In this document: piece by piece, positions 47,668-56,133 of the stretch
Layout of the letters: the number at the start of each line of letters is the position of its first letter
Numbering within the stretch: the first letter of the stretch is position 1
DNA from: Microbacterium sp. ProA8
Lineage (GTDB): Bacteria; Actinomycetota; Actinomycetes; Actinomycetales; Microbacteriaceae
DNA length: 64,000 nt
Reading direction: 5' to 3'
Assembly (NCBI RefSeq): GCF_039905635.1
Contig: NZ_CP157000.1
Coordinates: forward strand, 558,001-622,000
The notes under the pieces: model-generated
What the model saw: the letters and a program-made list of their open reading frames with translations, nothing else
Database searches by the model: none
What the model was told of the DNA's origin: nothing
Position numbers and translations under genes: made by a program

Positions 47668-48777
47668 ATGCCTTCGCCCACTTTCCGTGTCGGGATCATC
47701 GGCACCGGCGGCATCGCCCACGCCCACGCCGAGGCGCTCAGGAGCCTGGCTCCGCGCGTCGAGATCGCCGGGGTGGTCGACCTCGACCGCGATCGCGCGC
47801 AGGAGTTCGCCGAGCGGTTCGGCGTCGACCGGGTCCATCCGGACGCCGCCGCGCTCTTCGCGAGCGAGCGGCTCGATCTCGTTCACATCTGCACGCCGCC
47901 GCAAACCCACACGCCCCTCGCCGTCCAGGCGATGCGCGCGGGTGTACCGTCGCTCGTCGAGAAGCCGACCGCGCTCAACCTCGGCGAGGTGGATGAGCTG
48001 GCGGCGGTGCAGGCCGAGACAGGCGTGCCGGTGCTGACGGTGTTCCAGCACCGCTTCGGCGCGGCGGCGCGTCACCTCAAAGCGCTCGCCGAGGCGGGCG
48101 AACTGGGCCGGCCGCTCGTGGCCACGTGCGAGACGCTGTGGTATCGACCCGACGAGTACTTCGATGTGCCGTGGCGCGGGCGATGGGATGTCGAAGGCGG
48201 CGGTCCCACCATGGGCCACGGCATCCATCAATTCGATCTGCTGTTCGCGATCTTCGGCCGCTGGTCGCAGGTGAGCGCGTTCGCGGCCCGGCAGCTGCGC
48301 CCGACCGACACCGAGGACGTCTCGACGGCACTCGTGCGCTTCGAGAACGACGCGCTCGCGACGGTCGTCAACTCGCTGGTCTCACCGCACGAGACCTCGC
48401 GGCTGCGCTTCGACTTCGAGTACGCGTCGGTGGAGGTGCAGCACCTCTACGGGTACACGAGCGAGGACTGGACGTTCACACCGGCCCCCGGCCACGAGCA
48501 CCTCGCGAGCCGTTGGAGCGGGGGACTCGACAGCGGATCGAAGAGCGGTCACCTCGACCAGCTGCGCGCGATCTTCGACGCGCTCGAGGCCGGGGAGGCG
48601 CCGGGCGTCGACCTCGCGGAGGCCCGGCACACGCTCGAGTTCGCGGCGGCGACGTACGCGTCGGCGTTCCGCGGCACCACGATCGACGCCGGCGAGCTGG
48701 CGGGCGACGACCCGTTCGTCCGCTCGATGAGCGGTGGGGCCGTGCCCTGGGCGCCCGTGAAGGAGGTCCTCGTATGA
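47668..48777 (+). CDS. Gfo/Idh/MocA-family oxidoreductase
   Basis: 369 residues. N-terminal Rossmann NAD(P)-binding domain (VGIIGTGGIAHAHAEALRSL) with the family's catalytic EKP motif (LVEKPTALN, about residue 96), then the C-terminal alpha/beta dimerisation domain (GGGPTMGHGIHQFDLLF). Such enzymes oxidise or epimerise sugars and inositols. AGGAG precedes the ATG. It overlaps the PmoA-like gene by four bases. With the operon's binding protein it probably processes an imported sugar or uronate. Confidence 0.92.
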   Translation: MPSPTFRVGIIGTGGIAHAHAEALRSLAPRVEIAGVVDLDRDRAQEFAERFGVDRVHPDAAALFASERLDLVHICTPPQTHTPLAVQAMRAGVPSLVEKPTALNLGEVDELAAVQAETGVPVLTVFQHRFGAAARHLKALAEAGELGRPLVATCETLWYRPDEYFDVPWRGRWDVEGGGPTMGHGIHQFDLLFAIFGRWSQVSAFAARQLRPTDTEDVSTALVRFENDALATVVNSLVSPHETSRLRFDFEYASVEVQHLYGYTSEDWTFTPAPGHEHLASRWSGGLDSGSKSGHLDQLRAIFDALEAGEAPGVDLAEARHTLEFAAATYASAFRGTTIDAGELAGDDPFVRSMSGGAVPWAPVKEVLV

Positions 48778-49688
48778 GCGCCCTGCGCGTCACCCACGAA
48801 CTGGGCTCGTCGGTAACCGTCCGCGACGGCGACGTCGACCTCTTCACGTACGTCTACCAGCCGTCGACGGCACCGCTGGAGTCGCCCAAGCCGTACCTGC
48901 ACCCCCTCCGCACGCGCCGCGGCGACCTGGTCAGCCTCTTCCGTCCGCACGACCACGTGTGGCACAAGGGCATCGCGTGGTCGCTGCCGGTCGTGAACGA
49001 CGAGAACTTCTGGGGCGGCCCGACATACGTCCACGGGCAGTTCTACGTGCAGCTGCCCAACAACGGCGTGCAGCAGCACGAGGGCGCGATCGACCTCGCG
49101 GCCGGCGACCGCGCGCGCATCTCGCACGAGCTGCGCTGGATCACCGAGGCGGGCGCCGTGCTCTTCGCCGAGCAGCGGGAGCTGACCGCCGAGGTCGTGT
49201 CGGACGAGGCGTGGGCGCTCATCTTCGACACACGGCTGACCAACGTGTCGGGCTCGCCGATCGCCATCGGATCGCCCACGACGAGGGGACGCGAGAACGC
49301 CGGCTACGGCGGGCTGTTCTGGCGGGGACCCCGCTCGTTCACGAACGGCACGGTCGTCGCGCCCGGCGCTTCGGGTGCGGGCGACGACGTGCGAGGTTCC
49401 CGCCACGAGTGGATGGGGTTCGTGGGCCGGCACGACGACGTCGACGCCACCTCGCTCGTGCTGATGCTCGACGACGCGTCGAACCCGCACCACCCGCCGC
49501 AGTGGTTCGCGCGCTCGGAGGAGTTCGCCGCCCTCAACCCCGCGCCCTTCTTCAGCGAAGAGGTCGTCGTCGCGCCGGGCGAGACGGTGCGCTTCCGGTA
49601 CGCGGTCGGCATCGCCGACGGGGGAGCGGAGGCCGCGGAGCCCCTCGCGGGCGTTCTTCGCGGCATCCTGGAACCGGTCGCTGTCTGA
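48774..49688 (+). CDS. PmoA-like DUF6807 protein
   Basis: 304-residue protein of the family annotated as PmoA (now DUF6807), named after methane monooxygenase only by legacy and unrelated to it. Family marks include YLHPLRTRRGDLVSLFRPHDHVWHKG-type segments (residues about 40-65) and RENAGYGGLFWRGPRSF. Genes of this family sit in carbohydrate loci beside Gfo/Idh dehydrogenases, as here. ATGA overlap with the dehydrogenase, and a strong AAGGAGG. A sugar-modifying or binding role is likely; the biochemical function is unknown. Confidence 0.85.
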   Translation: MSALRVTHELGSSVTVRDGDVDLFTYVYQPSTAPLESPKPYLHPLRTRRGDLVSLFRPHDHVWHKGIAWSLPVVNDENFWGGPTYVHGQFYVQLPNNGVQQHEGAIDLAAGDRARISHELRWITEAGAVLFAEQRELTAEVVSDEAWALIFDTRLTNVSGSPIAIGSPTTRGRENAGYGGLFWRGPRSFTNGTVVAPGASGAGDDVRGSRHEWMGFVGRHDDVDATSLVLMLDDASNPHHPPQWFARSEEFAALNPAPFFSEEVVVAPGETVRFRYAVGIADGGAEAAEPLAGVLRGILEPVAV

Positions 49689-49706
49689 CGGCCCGAAAGG
49701 AACGCC

Positions 49707-50447
49707 ATGCCTCTCACCCCGCCGAGCTTTCCCGGAGCGACGTCCGTCACGCTGCTCGACGTCTACGACGACGCCGCGCCCGACGGCCTGCACGGCGGCA
49801 GCCCCCACATGCACCTCGCCTCGACCGAGTGCTACGTCGTGATCGGCGGCCGTGGTGAGCTCCACACGATCGACGCCGGCGGTGCCCGCGAGACTGCGCT
49901 GAGCGAGGGATCGGTGGTGTGGTTCACGCCGGGCACCATCCACCGCGCCGTCAACCACGGCGATCTGAAGGTGCTCGTGGTCATGGGCAACGCCGGGCTG
50001 CCGGAAGCGGGCGACGCCGTCATGACCTTCCCGCCCGACATCGTGGCCGATCCCGAGCGGTACGCCGGGGCGGCGACGCTGCCGGCAGAACCGCTGGAGG
50101 CGAGGGCGGATGCCGCGGCCCGGCGCCGCGACCTCGCCGTCGAGGGCTATCTCCGGCTCCGCGCGGCCGTGGACGCCGGCGATCCGGCACCTCTCCGTGA
50201 ATTCCACGCCGCGGCGGCGGCCCTCGTGAGGGAGCGCGCGGCCGCGTGGACCGGGATCGTCGAACGCGGTCCGGTCGCGCAGGCCGCCCACAGCCTCGAC
50301 ATCACGCGGGCGCTCGCCCGCGGCGACGCCGCGCACCTCGCCTTGGCGGCGATCTCCGAGGCGCCGGCGCTGACCGGCGAGCGCGGCTTCGGCATGTGCG
50401 GACGCCTGAGCGCCTACGACGTGAGCGATCCCCGCGCGCTGCGCTGA
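49707..50447 (+). CDS. cupin-domain protein with helical C-terminus
   Basis: 246 residues. The N-terminal cupin barrel (about 20-105) has a metal-binding set HMHLASTECY and, in the second motif, PGTIHRAVNH. After about residue 110 a helical region rich in Ala and Arg follows, of no known family. It is the last gene of the LacI-controlled operon, 18 bases after the PmoA-like gene. A sugar isomerase or regulator of carbohydrate metabolism is plausible; no direct evidence. Confidence 0.78.
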   Translation: MPLTPPSFPGATSVTLLDVYDDAAPDGLHGGSPHMHLASTECYVVIGGRGELHTIDAGGARETALSEGSVVWFTPGTIHRAVNHGDLKVLVVMGNAGLPEAGDAVMTFPPDIVADPERYAGAATLPAEPLEARADAAARRRDLAVEGYLRLRAAVDAGDPAPLREFHAAAAALVRERAAAWTGIVERGPVAQAAHSLDITRALARGDAAHLALAAISEAPALTGERGFGMCGRLSAYDVSDPRALR

Positions 50448-50460
50448 CCTCGGACGGTTC

Positions 50461-50670
50461 CGGATGCCGCGGGCCCCAGGACCCGCAACTCCCGGACCGC
50501 ACCTCGCGACAGCGAGCGGTTGGGGGCCGATGTCCGGACAACGCCGGATGCCGCGGGCCCCAGGACCCGCAAATCCCGGACCGCACCCCGCGACAGCGAG
50601 CGGTTGGGGGCCGATGTCCGGACAACGCCGGATTCCGGGGCCCCGTAGCCCGCAACTCCCGGACCGCACC
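50461..50670. repeat. 84-bp tandem repeat, two and a half copies
   Basis: The unit begins CGGATGCCGCGGGCCCCAGG. Copies run 50461-50544, 50545-50628 and, partial and diverged, 50629-50670; the two full copies differ at only a few bases. Each full unit has an imperfect hairpin (ACCGC-ACC-TCGC with GCGA-GCGGT) and a CGGAC/GTCCG pair. The region 50448-50901 holds no credible gene; the repeat follows the cupin stop directly and may act as a terminator cluster. Confidence 0.9.
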
Positions 50671-50901
50671 GACGCGGCATCCGGAATCGATCAATCCGCT
50701 GAGAGAGCGCGATGAACCCGCCGAAGCCGCCGGGGAGGGGTGCGCCCGGGCCCTAGGCTGGGTGGCACAAGGGGAGTACTCCCGCCTGCGGCACGCTCGT
50801 CACTACGGATCCAGCGCCGGATCCCGGGTTGCCGGCCCTTCGGGGTGGAGGAGACCTTGGCGATCTTCGTCTCGCCACGTCTCCGACAGGAAGGAACCCC
50901 T

Positions 50902-51780
50902 ATGGGCTCGCTCAACCGCATCTTCGACCTCGCCGCCAAGGCGCTCGACTCGTCCGGCTCGTCGTCCTCGACGCGCGGCGGAAGCCGCGACTGGCGCTCG
51001 ATGGTCCGCGATGTCGCGGGCGCGGTCACCGGTGACGGCAAGCCGGCAGCCACCTCTCCCGCTCCGGACGGACGGATGCCGCACGCCTCACAGCCGCCGG
51101 CGCACCACGCCGCGCCGGGCGTCGGGCTGACCCCTCCGCCGGCGGCCGGCTCGTGGGCCCCCAGCGGCCCCGCGGCGGCTCCCGCCGCGCCGGCCGGCAC
51201 CGCACCCACCGCTGCGGACCGCGCGGCCATCGCCCGCTACGAGTACCTCCTCCAGACGTCGGACCCGCACCAGGTCGAGGCGATCCACCGTGAGGCCTTC
51301 GCCCGCCTCACCCCGCAGCAGCGGGCGCAGGTGCAGGCGGGCATGCGGTCCGAACTCCGGCCCGCCGAGCAGCCGCGCACGGCGGAGGCCCCCGACCTCG
51401 CGCGAGCCGCCGCCCGCACCGAGGCCCTGCGGCCCGGAACGATGGCGGGACTCCTCGCGCGCGTCGGACGCTCCCGCTCGGGGGCACCCGGCGGAATGGG
51501 CCGCAGCGCCGCTCTGGTCGGTGCAGGCGGAGTGCTCGGAGCCGTCGCGGGCGCCGCCGTGGTGAGCACGGTCGCCGCACCGATCCTGGCGCAGGCCGTC
51601 ACCTCCGGCATCGACTTCGATGCGATCGCGAGCGGCGTCGATCTGGACGCCATCGCAGGCGGTGTCGACTTCGGAGCCGCCGGCGACCTCGTCTCGGGCG
51701 CGGGCGAGACAGTCTCGGGCCTCGGCGACCAGCTGTCGAACTTCGAGCTCCCCGGGCTCGGCGACTTCTTCGGCAACTGA
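50902..51780 (+). CDS. hypothetical membrane-associated protein with Pro/Ala linker
   Basis: 292 residues. An N-terminal helical segment (MGSLNRIFDLAAKALDSS), a Pro/Ala-rich linker (about 60-90), a helical domain shared with the protein at 37.2 kb (about 95-165, AAIARYEYLLQTSDPHQVEA), one membrane-like segment (about 197-225, Ala/Gly/Val-rich) and a C-terminal tail with three imperfect repeats of GVDLDAIAGG-like sequence. GGAAGG lies seven bases before the ATG. No signal peptide. Not recognised as a named family. Stands alone after the tandem repeat. Confidence 0.65.
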   Translation: MGSLNRIFDLAAKALDSSGSSSSTRGGSRDWRSMVRDVAGAVTGDGKPAATSPAPDGRMPHASQPPAHHAAPGVGLTPPPAAGSWAPSGPAAAPAAPAGTAPTAADRAAIARYEYLLQTSDPHQVEAIHREAFARLTPQQRAQVQAGMRSELRPAEQPRTAEAPDLARAAARTEALRPGTMAGLLARVGRSRSGAPGGMGRSAALVGAGGVLGAVAGAAVVSTVAAPILAQAVTSGIDFDAIASGVDLDAIAGGVDFGAAGDLVSGAGETVSGLGDQLSNFELPGLGDFFGN

Positions 51781-51844
51781 GCGCGCCCGCCCGCCTTCAC
51801 CGATAGGTGCATCGGGCTTCTGCCCTTTTCGTGCGGTGGCGCGC

Positions 51845-52855
51845 TCAGGCGATGCGGGCGAGATCGGGCGAGGTGACCTCGTCCGCCAACTCCCCGGTGC
51901 GCACGAAGCGCTGCACCTCGGCGACGACGTGATGTCCGATGCGTCGCAGTTCGTTGCCGATCGACCCCGCGATGTGAGGCGTGAGCGTCGCCCCCGGAAG
52001 GGAGAAGAGCGGATGCCCCGCCGGCAGAGGCTCGGGATCCGTCACATCGAGCACGGCTCGAAGCCGATCGGCGCGCAGCTCGTCGACCAGCGCCTCGGTG
52101 TCGACGAGCGAGCCGCGCGCCGTGTTGATGAGGGTGGAGCCGTCGGCCATGAGGGCGAGCTCGTCCCGGCCGATCATGCGGTAGGTCTCGGGCAGCGCCG
52201 GCGCGTGGATCGTGACCACCTGCGAGCGGGCGAGAAGCTCAGGCAGCGAGACGAGTTCCGCCCCGAGCTCGGCGGCCTCCACGGCGGACAGCGAGGGATC
52301 GACGAGCAGGCACTCGATGTCGAAGGGCTGGAGCAGTTCGAGCACCCGCCTGCCGATCCTCGACGCGCCGATCACCCCCACGGTGATGCCGAACGCGCCC
52401 ACGTCGCCGCGTGGACGGGCGGCGAGCATGTCCTGGGTGCGCTGGAAGTCGTGAGCCGAGCGCAGCACGTCACTCGCGCTGAGCAGGATGGTCGCGAGGG
52501 TGTACTCCGCGACGGGCACGGCATTCGCGCCGGCAGCACTGGACACGCGGATGCCGCGCTCCCAGACCGCCCCGGTGACGAGGCGCTTCACCGAGCCCGC
52601 GGCGTGCACCACGGCACGCAGTCGCGGCCAGTTGGCGAGCACCTCCTCGTCGAGTCGCGGGGCGCCCCAGCCGGTGATGAGGATCTCGGTGTCGGCGGTC
52701 GACGCCGGAACGGCGGGGAGACCGGGGGTGAGCACCGACTCGTGCACGGCGACGACGCCGTCGAGATCGCGGCGTGCGCGGGCGCCGAAGAGGTCGTCCG
52801 CGAGCTGCGGCGACTCCATCGCGAGCAGCGCCTTCGGGCGTGACTCGGGGTTCAC
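51845..52855 (-). CDS. D-2-hydroxyacid dehydrogenase
   Basis: 336-residue NAD-dependent 2-hydroxyacid dehydrogenase of the phosphoglycerate dehydrogenase-like family. Nucleotide-binding motif GVIGASRIGRRVLELL, catalytic Arg in LINTARGSLVD, catalytic Glu in VLDVTDPEPLPAGHPL and His in TLTPHIAGS. GTG 52855 overlaps the stop of the DUF2264 gene (GTGA), so the two are translationally coupled. In this locus it may reduce or oxidise a keto acid from uronate breakdown; the true substrate is unknown. Confidence 0.88.
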   Translation of the reverse strand: MNPESRPKALLAMESPQLADDLFGARARRDLDGVVAVHESVLTPGLPAVPASTADTEILITGWGAPRLDEEVLANWPRLRAVVHAAGSVKRLVTGAVWERGIRVSSAAGANAVPVAEYTLATILLSASDVLRSAHDFQRTQDMLAARPRGDVGAFGITVGVIGASRIGRRVLELLQPFDIECLLVDPSLSAVEAAELGAELVSLPELLARSQVVTIHAPALPETYRMIGRDELALMADGSTLINTARGSLVDTEALVDELRADRLRAVLDVTDPEPLPAGHPLFSLPGATLTPHIAGSIGNELRRIGHHVVAEVQRFVRTGELADEVTSPDLARIA

Positions 52856-54837
52856 GCACGCACCCCGTCGGCCGGCACGACATCGACGGCACCGTCACTC
52901 CAGCGCACCGTGACGCGATCCGCCGCGATCTCGATCTCGGGCGGATTCTCCAGATCGAGAGTGCGCTCGGCGCCGAGCGCCACGAGCGCTGCGACGACGT
53001 CGCCTTCGGCGGCGGGCGCAGTGCCACGGGCCCACGGTGTGACGGAGCCGGCGGCGAACGGGTCGCCGCCGACGCGGTGGGCGATGCCTTGCTGCTCCAT
53101 ACCGCGCACACCGATGACGGCCGACGCCGCGCCGTCGTCGCGGGCCGCCGTGGAGGCCGCCGTCGCCCTCCATCGCCCGTCGTGCACGGGAAGCGCCCAG
53201 CCGCCGATGCGGAACGACCAGGGCCCGTCCGCTTCGGGCCACGCCGCGTCGAGGTCGTCGATCGCCGACGGCTGCGGGGCGGGCGCCACGGCGTTCCACC
53301 ACGCCAGCCTGAGCTCAGCGACTCCATGCACGACCGACGCCACGGTGACGCGCGGTCCCCGACGAAGCGCCGCCCATCCCGCGACGTCGGCGGACGCGCC
53401 TGCCGTGGCGGGGGTGTCCAGCCAGTGCACCCGCGAACGCGAGACCGCGACGCGGTCGCCCAGGTGGACACGCTCGATGCGGTCACGGTGGGAGGGCGCG
53501 CCGTCGGCGTCGAGCAGTGCGACGTGCGATTCGAGCGGCTCGGCGACCCCTCCCAGCGACAGGTCGGGGGAGGTCGCCGTCGAGTACCCCAGCCGGTGGT
53601 AGAAGGGATTGTCGGCGCGGACCCCACCCGCGGGGCCGCGGAACCCGTCGGAGCCGTGGTTGAGCACGCGCGCGATCCCGTCGGCCTCGGAACGGACCAC
53701 CAGCCAGCCCGGCGCCGAGAGCGAGCGCACGCTCACCGACGCGGTCGAGCCGGGAGCGGCAGCCTCCGCCGCAGCGGACCACTCGGGGTGCTGCTCGGGC
53801 AGGAGGAGGCCCATCATCCCCTTGCTCGCCCAATAGGTCGATGACGAGCCTGTGTATGCCTGGCGCAGTGCGCGGAACTCCCGGTGCCAGCCGATCGAGA
53901 GCAGCCCGCGCTCGTCGATCGCTCCGCCGTCCACGAAGTGGTCGAGAACCGCGTCGGCCAGCACTCGCGTGGCAGCTGTCGGCAACGGCGTCTCGCCGGC
54001 GATCGCCCCCGCCCAGAACGGGGCGAGCGTGGCGAAGCGATAGGTGAGTGAGCGGCCCTGGAAGAGGGGAGCGCCGGTGCCCCCCACGAGGTCGCCGGCC
54101 TGCTCGAGGAACGCGCGCAGGCGTTCACGGTGGACCTGGGAGAGGTCCTCACCGAGGATGCGCGCCTGGAAAAGCGGGTACACGTGCCACGCCCAGCCCG
54201 CGTAGTGGTCGAAGCTCTGCTGCGAGCCGTCCGGTCCGGCGCCGTCCGAGTACCAGCCGTCACCGCGATAGAGGCTCTCCTGGATCTCGGTGTTGCGATC
54301 CAGGTCGTCCTGGCGCCACGGGCCTCCGACCGACCGCAGGAAGGTCTCGATCACCGTCTGGAACCACGTCCAGTTGTTCGTGTAGCCGCTGGTCCCGACC
54401 ACCCCGGCGAGCCAGTCCACCGTGCGCTCCTGCACCGCCGGATCGAGCTGCTCCCAGAGCCACGGACGGGTCTCCGACAGCAGGATCGCGACGGATGCGG
54501 CCTCGGGTACCGCCTGTCGACGCTCCGCGATGGAAGGCCAGCGCTCCGCGTGCGAGGGGTCGGTTCCGGCCGAGAGGCCGCGCGCGTAGCGCTCGATCAG
54601 GCGCGCCGGGTCGTCCCCGTCCGCGCCGCGGGTGCGGAAGGCGGCGAGCAGGCCGGTGCGGGCGAACCCCTCGAGTCCGTCGCTCCACCGCCCGGAGGCG
54701 CTCGCCGGGCCCGGCAGCACGATGAGCGAACCGCTCGGGGAGGCGTACGGGCTGACGCTCTCGAGCAGCCGGTCCGCGAGAGCCTGCCAGCGGTCTCGTC
54801 CTGTCGTCGTCGCCACTTCGGGTTCCCCGTACGTCAT
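52852..54837 (-). CDS. DUF2264 family protein, putative polysaccharide-active
   Basis: 661 residues. The N-terminal two thirds match DUF2264, an alpha/alpha-toroid-like domain with segments WSDGLEGFARTGLLAAFR, SGYTNNWTWFQTVIETFLRS and FDHYAGWAWHVYPLF; the C-terminal third is beta-rich. Family members lie in carbohydrate gene clusters and are thought to act on uronic-acid or rhamnogalacturonan fragments, but no activity is firmly established to my knowledge. No signal peptide, so cytoplasmic. ATG 54837 is preferred over an upstream ATG at 54891. First gene of the operon; the 17-bp box lies 48 bases upstream. Confidence 0.8.
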   Translation of the reverse strand: MTYGEPEVATTTGRDRWQALADRLLESVSPYASPSGSLIVLPGPASASGRWSDGLEGFARTGLLAAFRTRGADGDDPARLIERYARGLSAGTDPSHAERWPSIAERRQAVPEAASVAILLSETRPWLWEQLDPAVQERTVDWLAGVVGTSGYTNNWTWFQTVIETFLRSVGGPWRQDDLDRNTEIQESLYRGDGWYSDGAGPDGSQQSFDHYAGWAWHVYPLFQARILGEDLSQVHRERLRAFLEQAGDLVGGTGAPLFQGRSLTYRFATLAPFWAGAIAGETPLPTAATRVLADAVLDHFVDGGAIDERGLLSIGWHREFRALRQAYTGSSSTYWASKGMMGLLLPEQHPEWSAAAEAAAPGSTASVSVRSLSAPGWLVVRSEADGIARVLNHGSDGFRGPAGGVRADNPFYHRLGYSTATSPDLSLGGVAEPLESHVALLDADGAPSHRDRIERVHLGDRVAVSRSRVHWLDTPATAGASADVAGWAALRRGPRVTVASVVHGVAELRLAWWNAVAPAPQPSAIDDLDAAWPEADGPWSFRIGGWALPVHDGRWRATAASTAARDDGAASAVIGVRGMEQQGIAHRVGGDPFAAGSVTPWARGTAPAAEGDVVAALVALGAERTLDLENPPEIEIAADRVTVRWSDGAVDVVPADGVRA

Positions 54838-54848
54838 CGTCACGCGTC

Positions 54849-54865
54849 GATCGTGCACTACGATC
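54849..54865. promoter_or_regulatory. palindrome at the DUF2264 start
   Basis: GATCGT (54849-54854) and ACGATC (54860-54865) flank a 5-base centre, just upstream of the DUF2264 start. It could be a second regulator site, separate from the 17-bp box. Confidence 0.4.
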
Positions 54866-54884
54866 CTGTAGCCATCGGCCCTTT

Positions 54885-54901
54885 CGGACAATTCCGATCA
54901 G
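54885..54901 (-). promoter_or_regulatory. 17-bp regulon box, copy A
   Basis: Reading on the minus strand, CTGATCGGAATTGTCCG. It matches copies at 56014-56030 and 60587-60603 at 14 of 17 positions. It lies between the DUF2264 operon and the DeoR-LacI gene and may serve both. Confidence 0.7.
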
Positions 54902-54943
54902 GATCGGCCAACGGAACAGCCTGCGACGAACGGACTTCGCACC

Positions 54944-56017
54944 ATGACGGGACACAACTCGCTGCCGAGGACACGTCACGAACATCTGCTGCGGCAGGTG
55001 GCACTGCATGGCAGCGTCAGCGCCGCCGACGTCGCCGCAGAGCTCGGCGTCTCGCAGGTCACGGTGCGTCGCGACATCGTGGAGCTTGAGAAATCGGGCA
55101 AGCTCGCCCGGGTGCACGGCGGTGCGATCGCCGTCGGCGCCCCCGCGATCCCGCAGGCCGCGCGTACCAACGTCGGCGTGGTCGTCCCGGGTTCCGTCAG
55201 CCACTATCCCCAGATCGTGCGCGGAATGGATGCGGCATCCCACGGCGTCCGCACGCGCGTGGTGCTCGCGACGTCGCAGTACCGGGAGGATCTCGAGCAA
55301 CGGCAGGTCGAACGCCTGATCGAGATCGGCGTGGCCGGGATCGTCTTCGCACCGACGATGCGCAATCGCACCGAGGCCGAGCTGGCGGAGTGGGTGAGCA
55401 CCATTCCGGTGCCGGTCGTGTTCCTGGAGCGACGGCTGGAATCCACCTCCCTTGCCGTGTACGACAGTGCTCGCACCGACCATGAGCGCGGCGCCGAACT
55501 CGCCGTCGAGCATCTCGCGCGGCTGGGTCACACGGCGGTGGGGCTGGCGCTCTTCGATCGCACCCCCACCGCCCCCCTGGTGCGCGATGGACACGGCGCC
55601 GCCGTGGCTCGGCTCGGCCTCGACCGGGCGCCGTCGGTGGCCCTGCCCAAGGGCGAGGGCGACGGCGATCCGCTCGACGCCGCGCTCGTGGCGTTCCTCG
55701 AGGCCTGTCTCGCGGCAGGGACGACGGCGGTGCTGGTGCACACCGACGTGCATGCCGCCCGGCTGGTCGAGCTGGCGATGGATCGCGGCATCCGGGTGCC
55801 CGACGACCTCGCGGTCGTCGCCTTCGACGACGACACCGCGGGGCTCGCGATGGTTCCGCTGACGAGCGTCACGCCGCCCGGGCGCGATCTCGGCCACGAG
55901 GCGATGCGGATCCTGACCGAGCGGATCGCGGCACCTGACCGAAGCGCCAGTGCGGCCCGGCACATCACGATGCTGCCCCGGTTGACGGTGCGGGAGTCGT
56001 GCGGGGCGCACGACTGA
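54944..56017 (+). CDS. DeoR-LacI chimeric transcriptional regulator
   Basis: 357 residues. The N-terminus is a DeoR-type helix-turn-helix (about 8-55: RHEHLLRQVALHGSVSAADV, then QVTVRRDIVELEKSGKLARV with HGGA), not the LacI headpiece. Residues about 62-350 form a LacI/periplasmic-binding effector domain (VGVVVPGSVSHYPQIVRGMD, and VVAFDDDTAGLAMVPLTSV near the end). This mixed architecture separates it from both classical families. It lies between the DUF2264 and binding-protein operons, both preceded by the 17-bp box, and probably controls them in response to a sugar or uronate. Confidence 0.88.
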   Translation: MTGHNSLPRTRHEHLLRQVALHGSVSAADVAAELGVSQVTVRRDIVELEKSGKLARVHGGAIAVGAPAIPQAARTNVGVVVPGSVSHYPQIVRGMDAASHGVRTRVVLATSQYREDLEQRQVERLIEIGVAGIVFAPTMRNRTEAELAEWVSTIPVPVVFLERRLESTSLAVYDSARTDHERGAELAVEHLARLGHTAVGLALFDRTPTAPLVRDGHGAAVARLGLDRAPSVALPKGEGDGDPLDAALVAFLEACLAAGTTAVLVHTDVHAARLVELAMDRGIRVPDDLAVVAFDDDTAGLAMVPLTSVTPPGRDLGHEAMRILTERIAAPDRSASAARHITMLPRLTVRESCGAHD

Positions 56018-56030
56018 TCGTTTTTGTCCG
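56014..56030 (+). promoter_or_regulatory. 17-bp regulon box, copy B
   Basis: CTGATCGTTTTTGTCCG overlaps the stop of the DeoR-LacI gene and precedes the binding-protein gene. A -10-like TACATT follows 30 bases later (56060-56065), with no good -35 box between. Confidence 0.7.
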
Positions 56031-56133
56031 CTTGCTCATCGCCGGCCTGAACGCCGACCTACATTGTCTCTGCACAGCCCCCGGTGCACGTCCGCCGGGT
56101 GGGCGACGAGAGGCAACGAGCAAGGAGGCTCCG

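Noticed and set aside
48774..49688. Methane monooxygenase subunit (PmoA)
   Set aside because: The shared name is a legacy label; the protein is soluble, lacks the membrane spans of the monooxygenase subunit and sits in a carbohydrate operon.
50461..50670. CRISPR array
   Set aside because: Units are 84 bp and contiguous, with no short repeats separated by unique spacers, and no cas gene is in the window.
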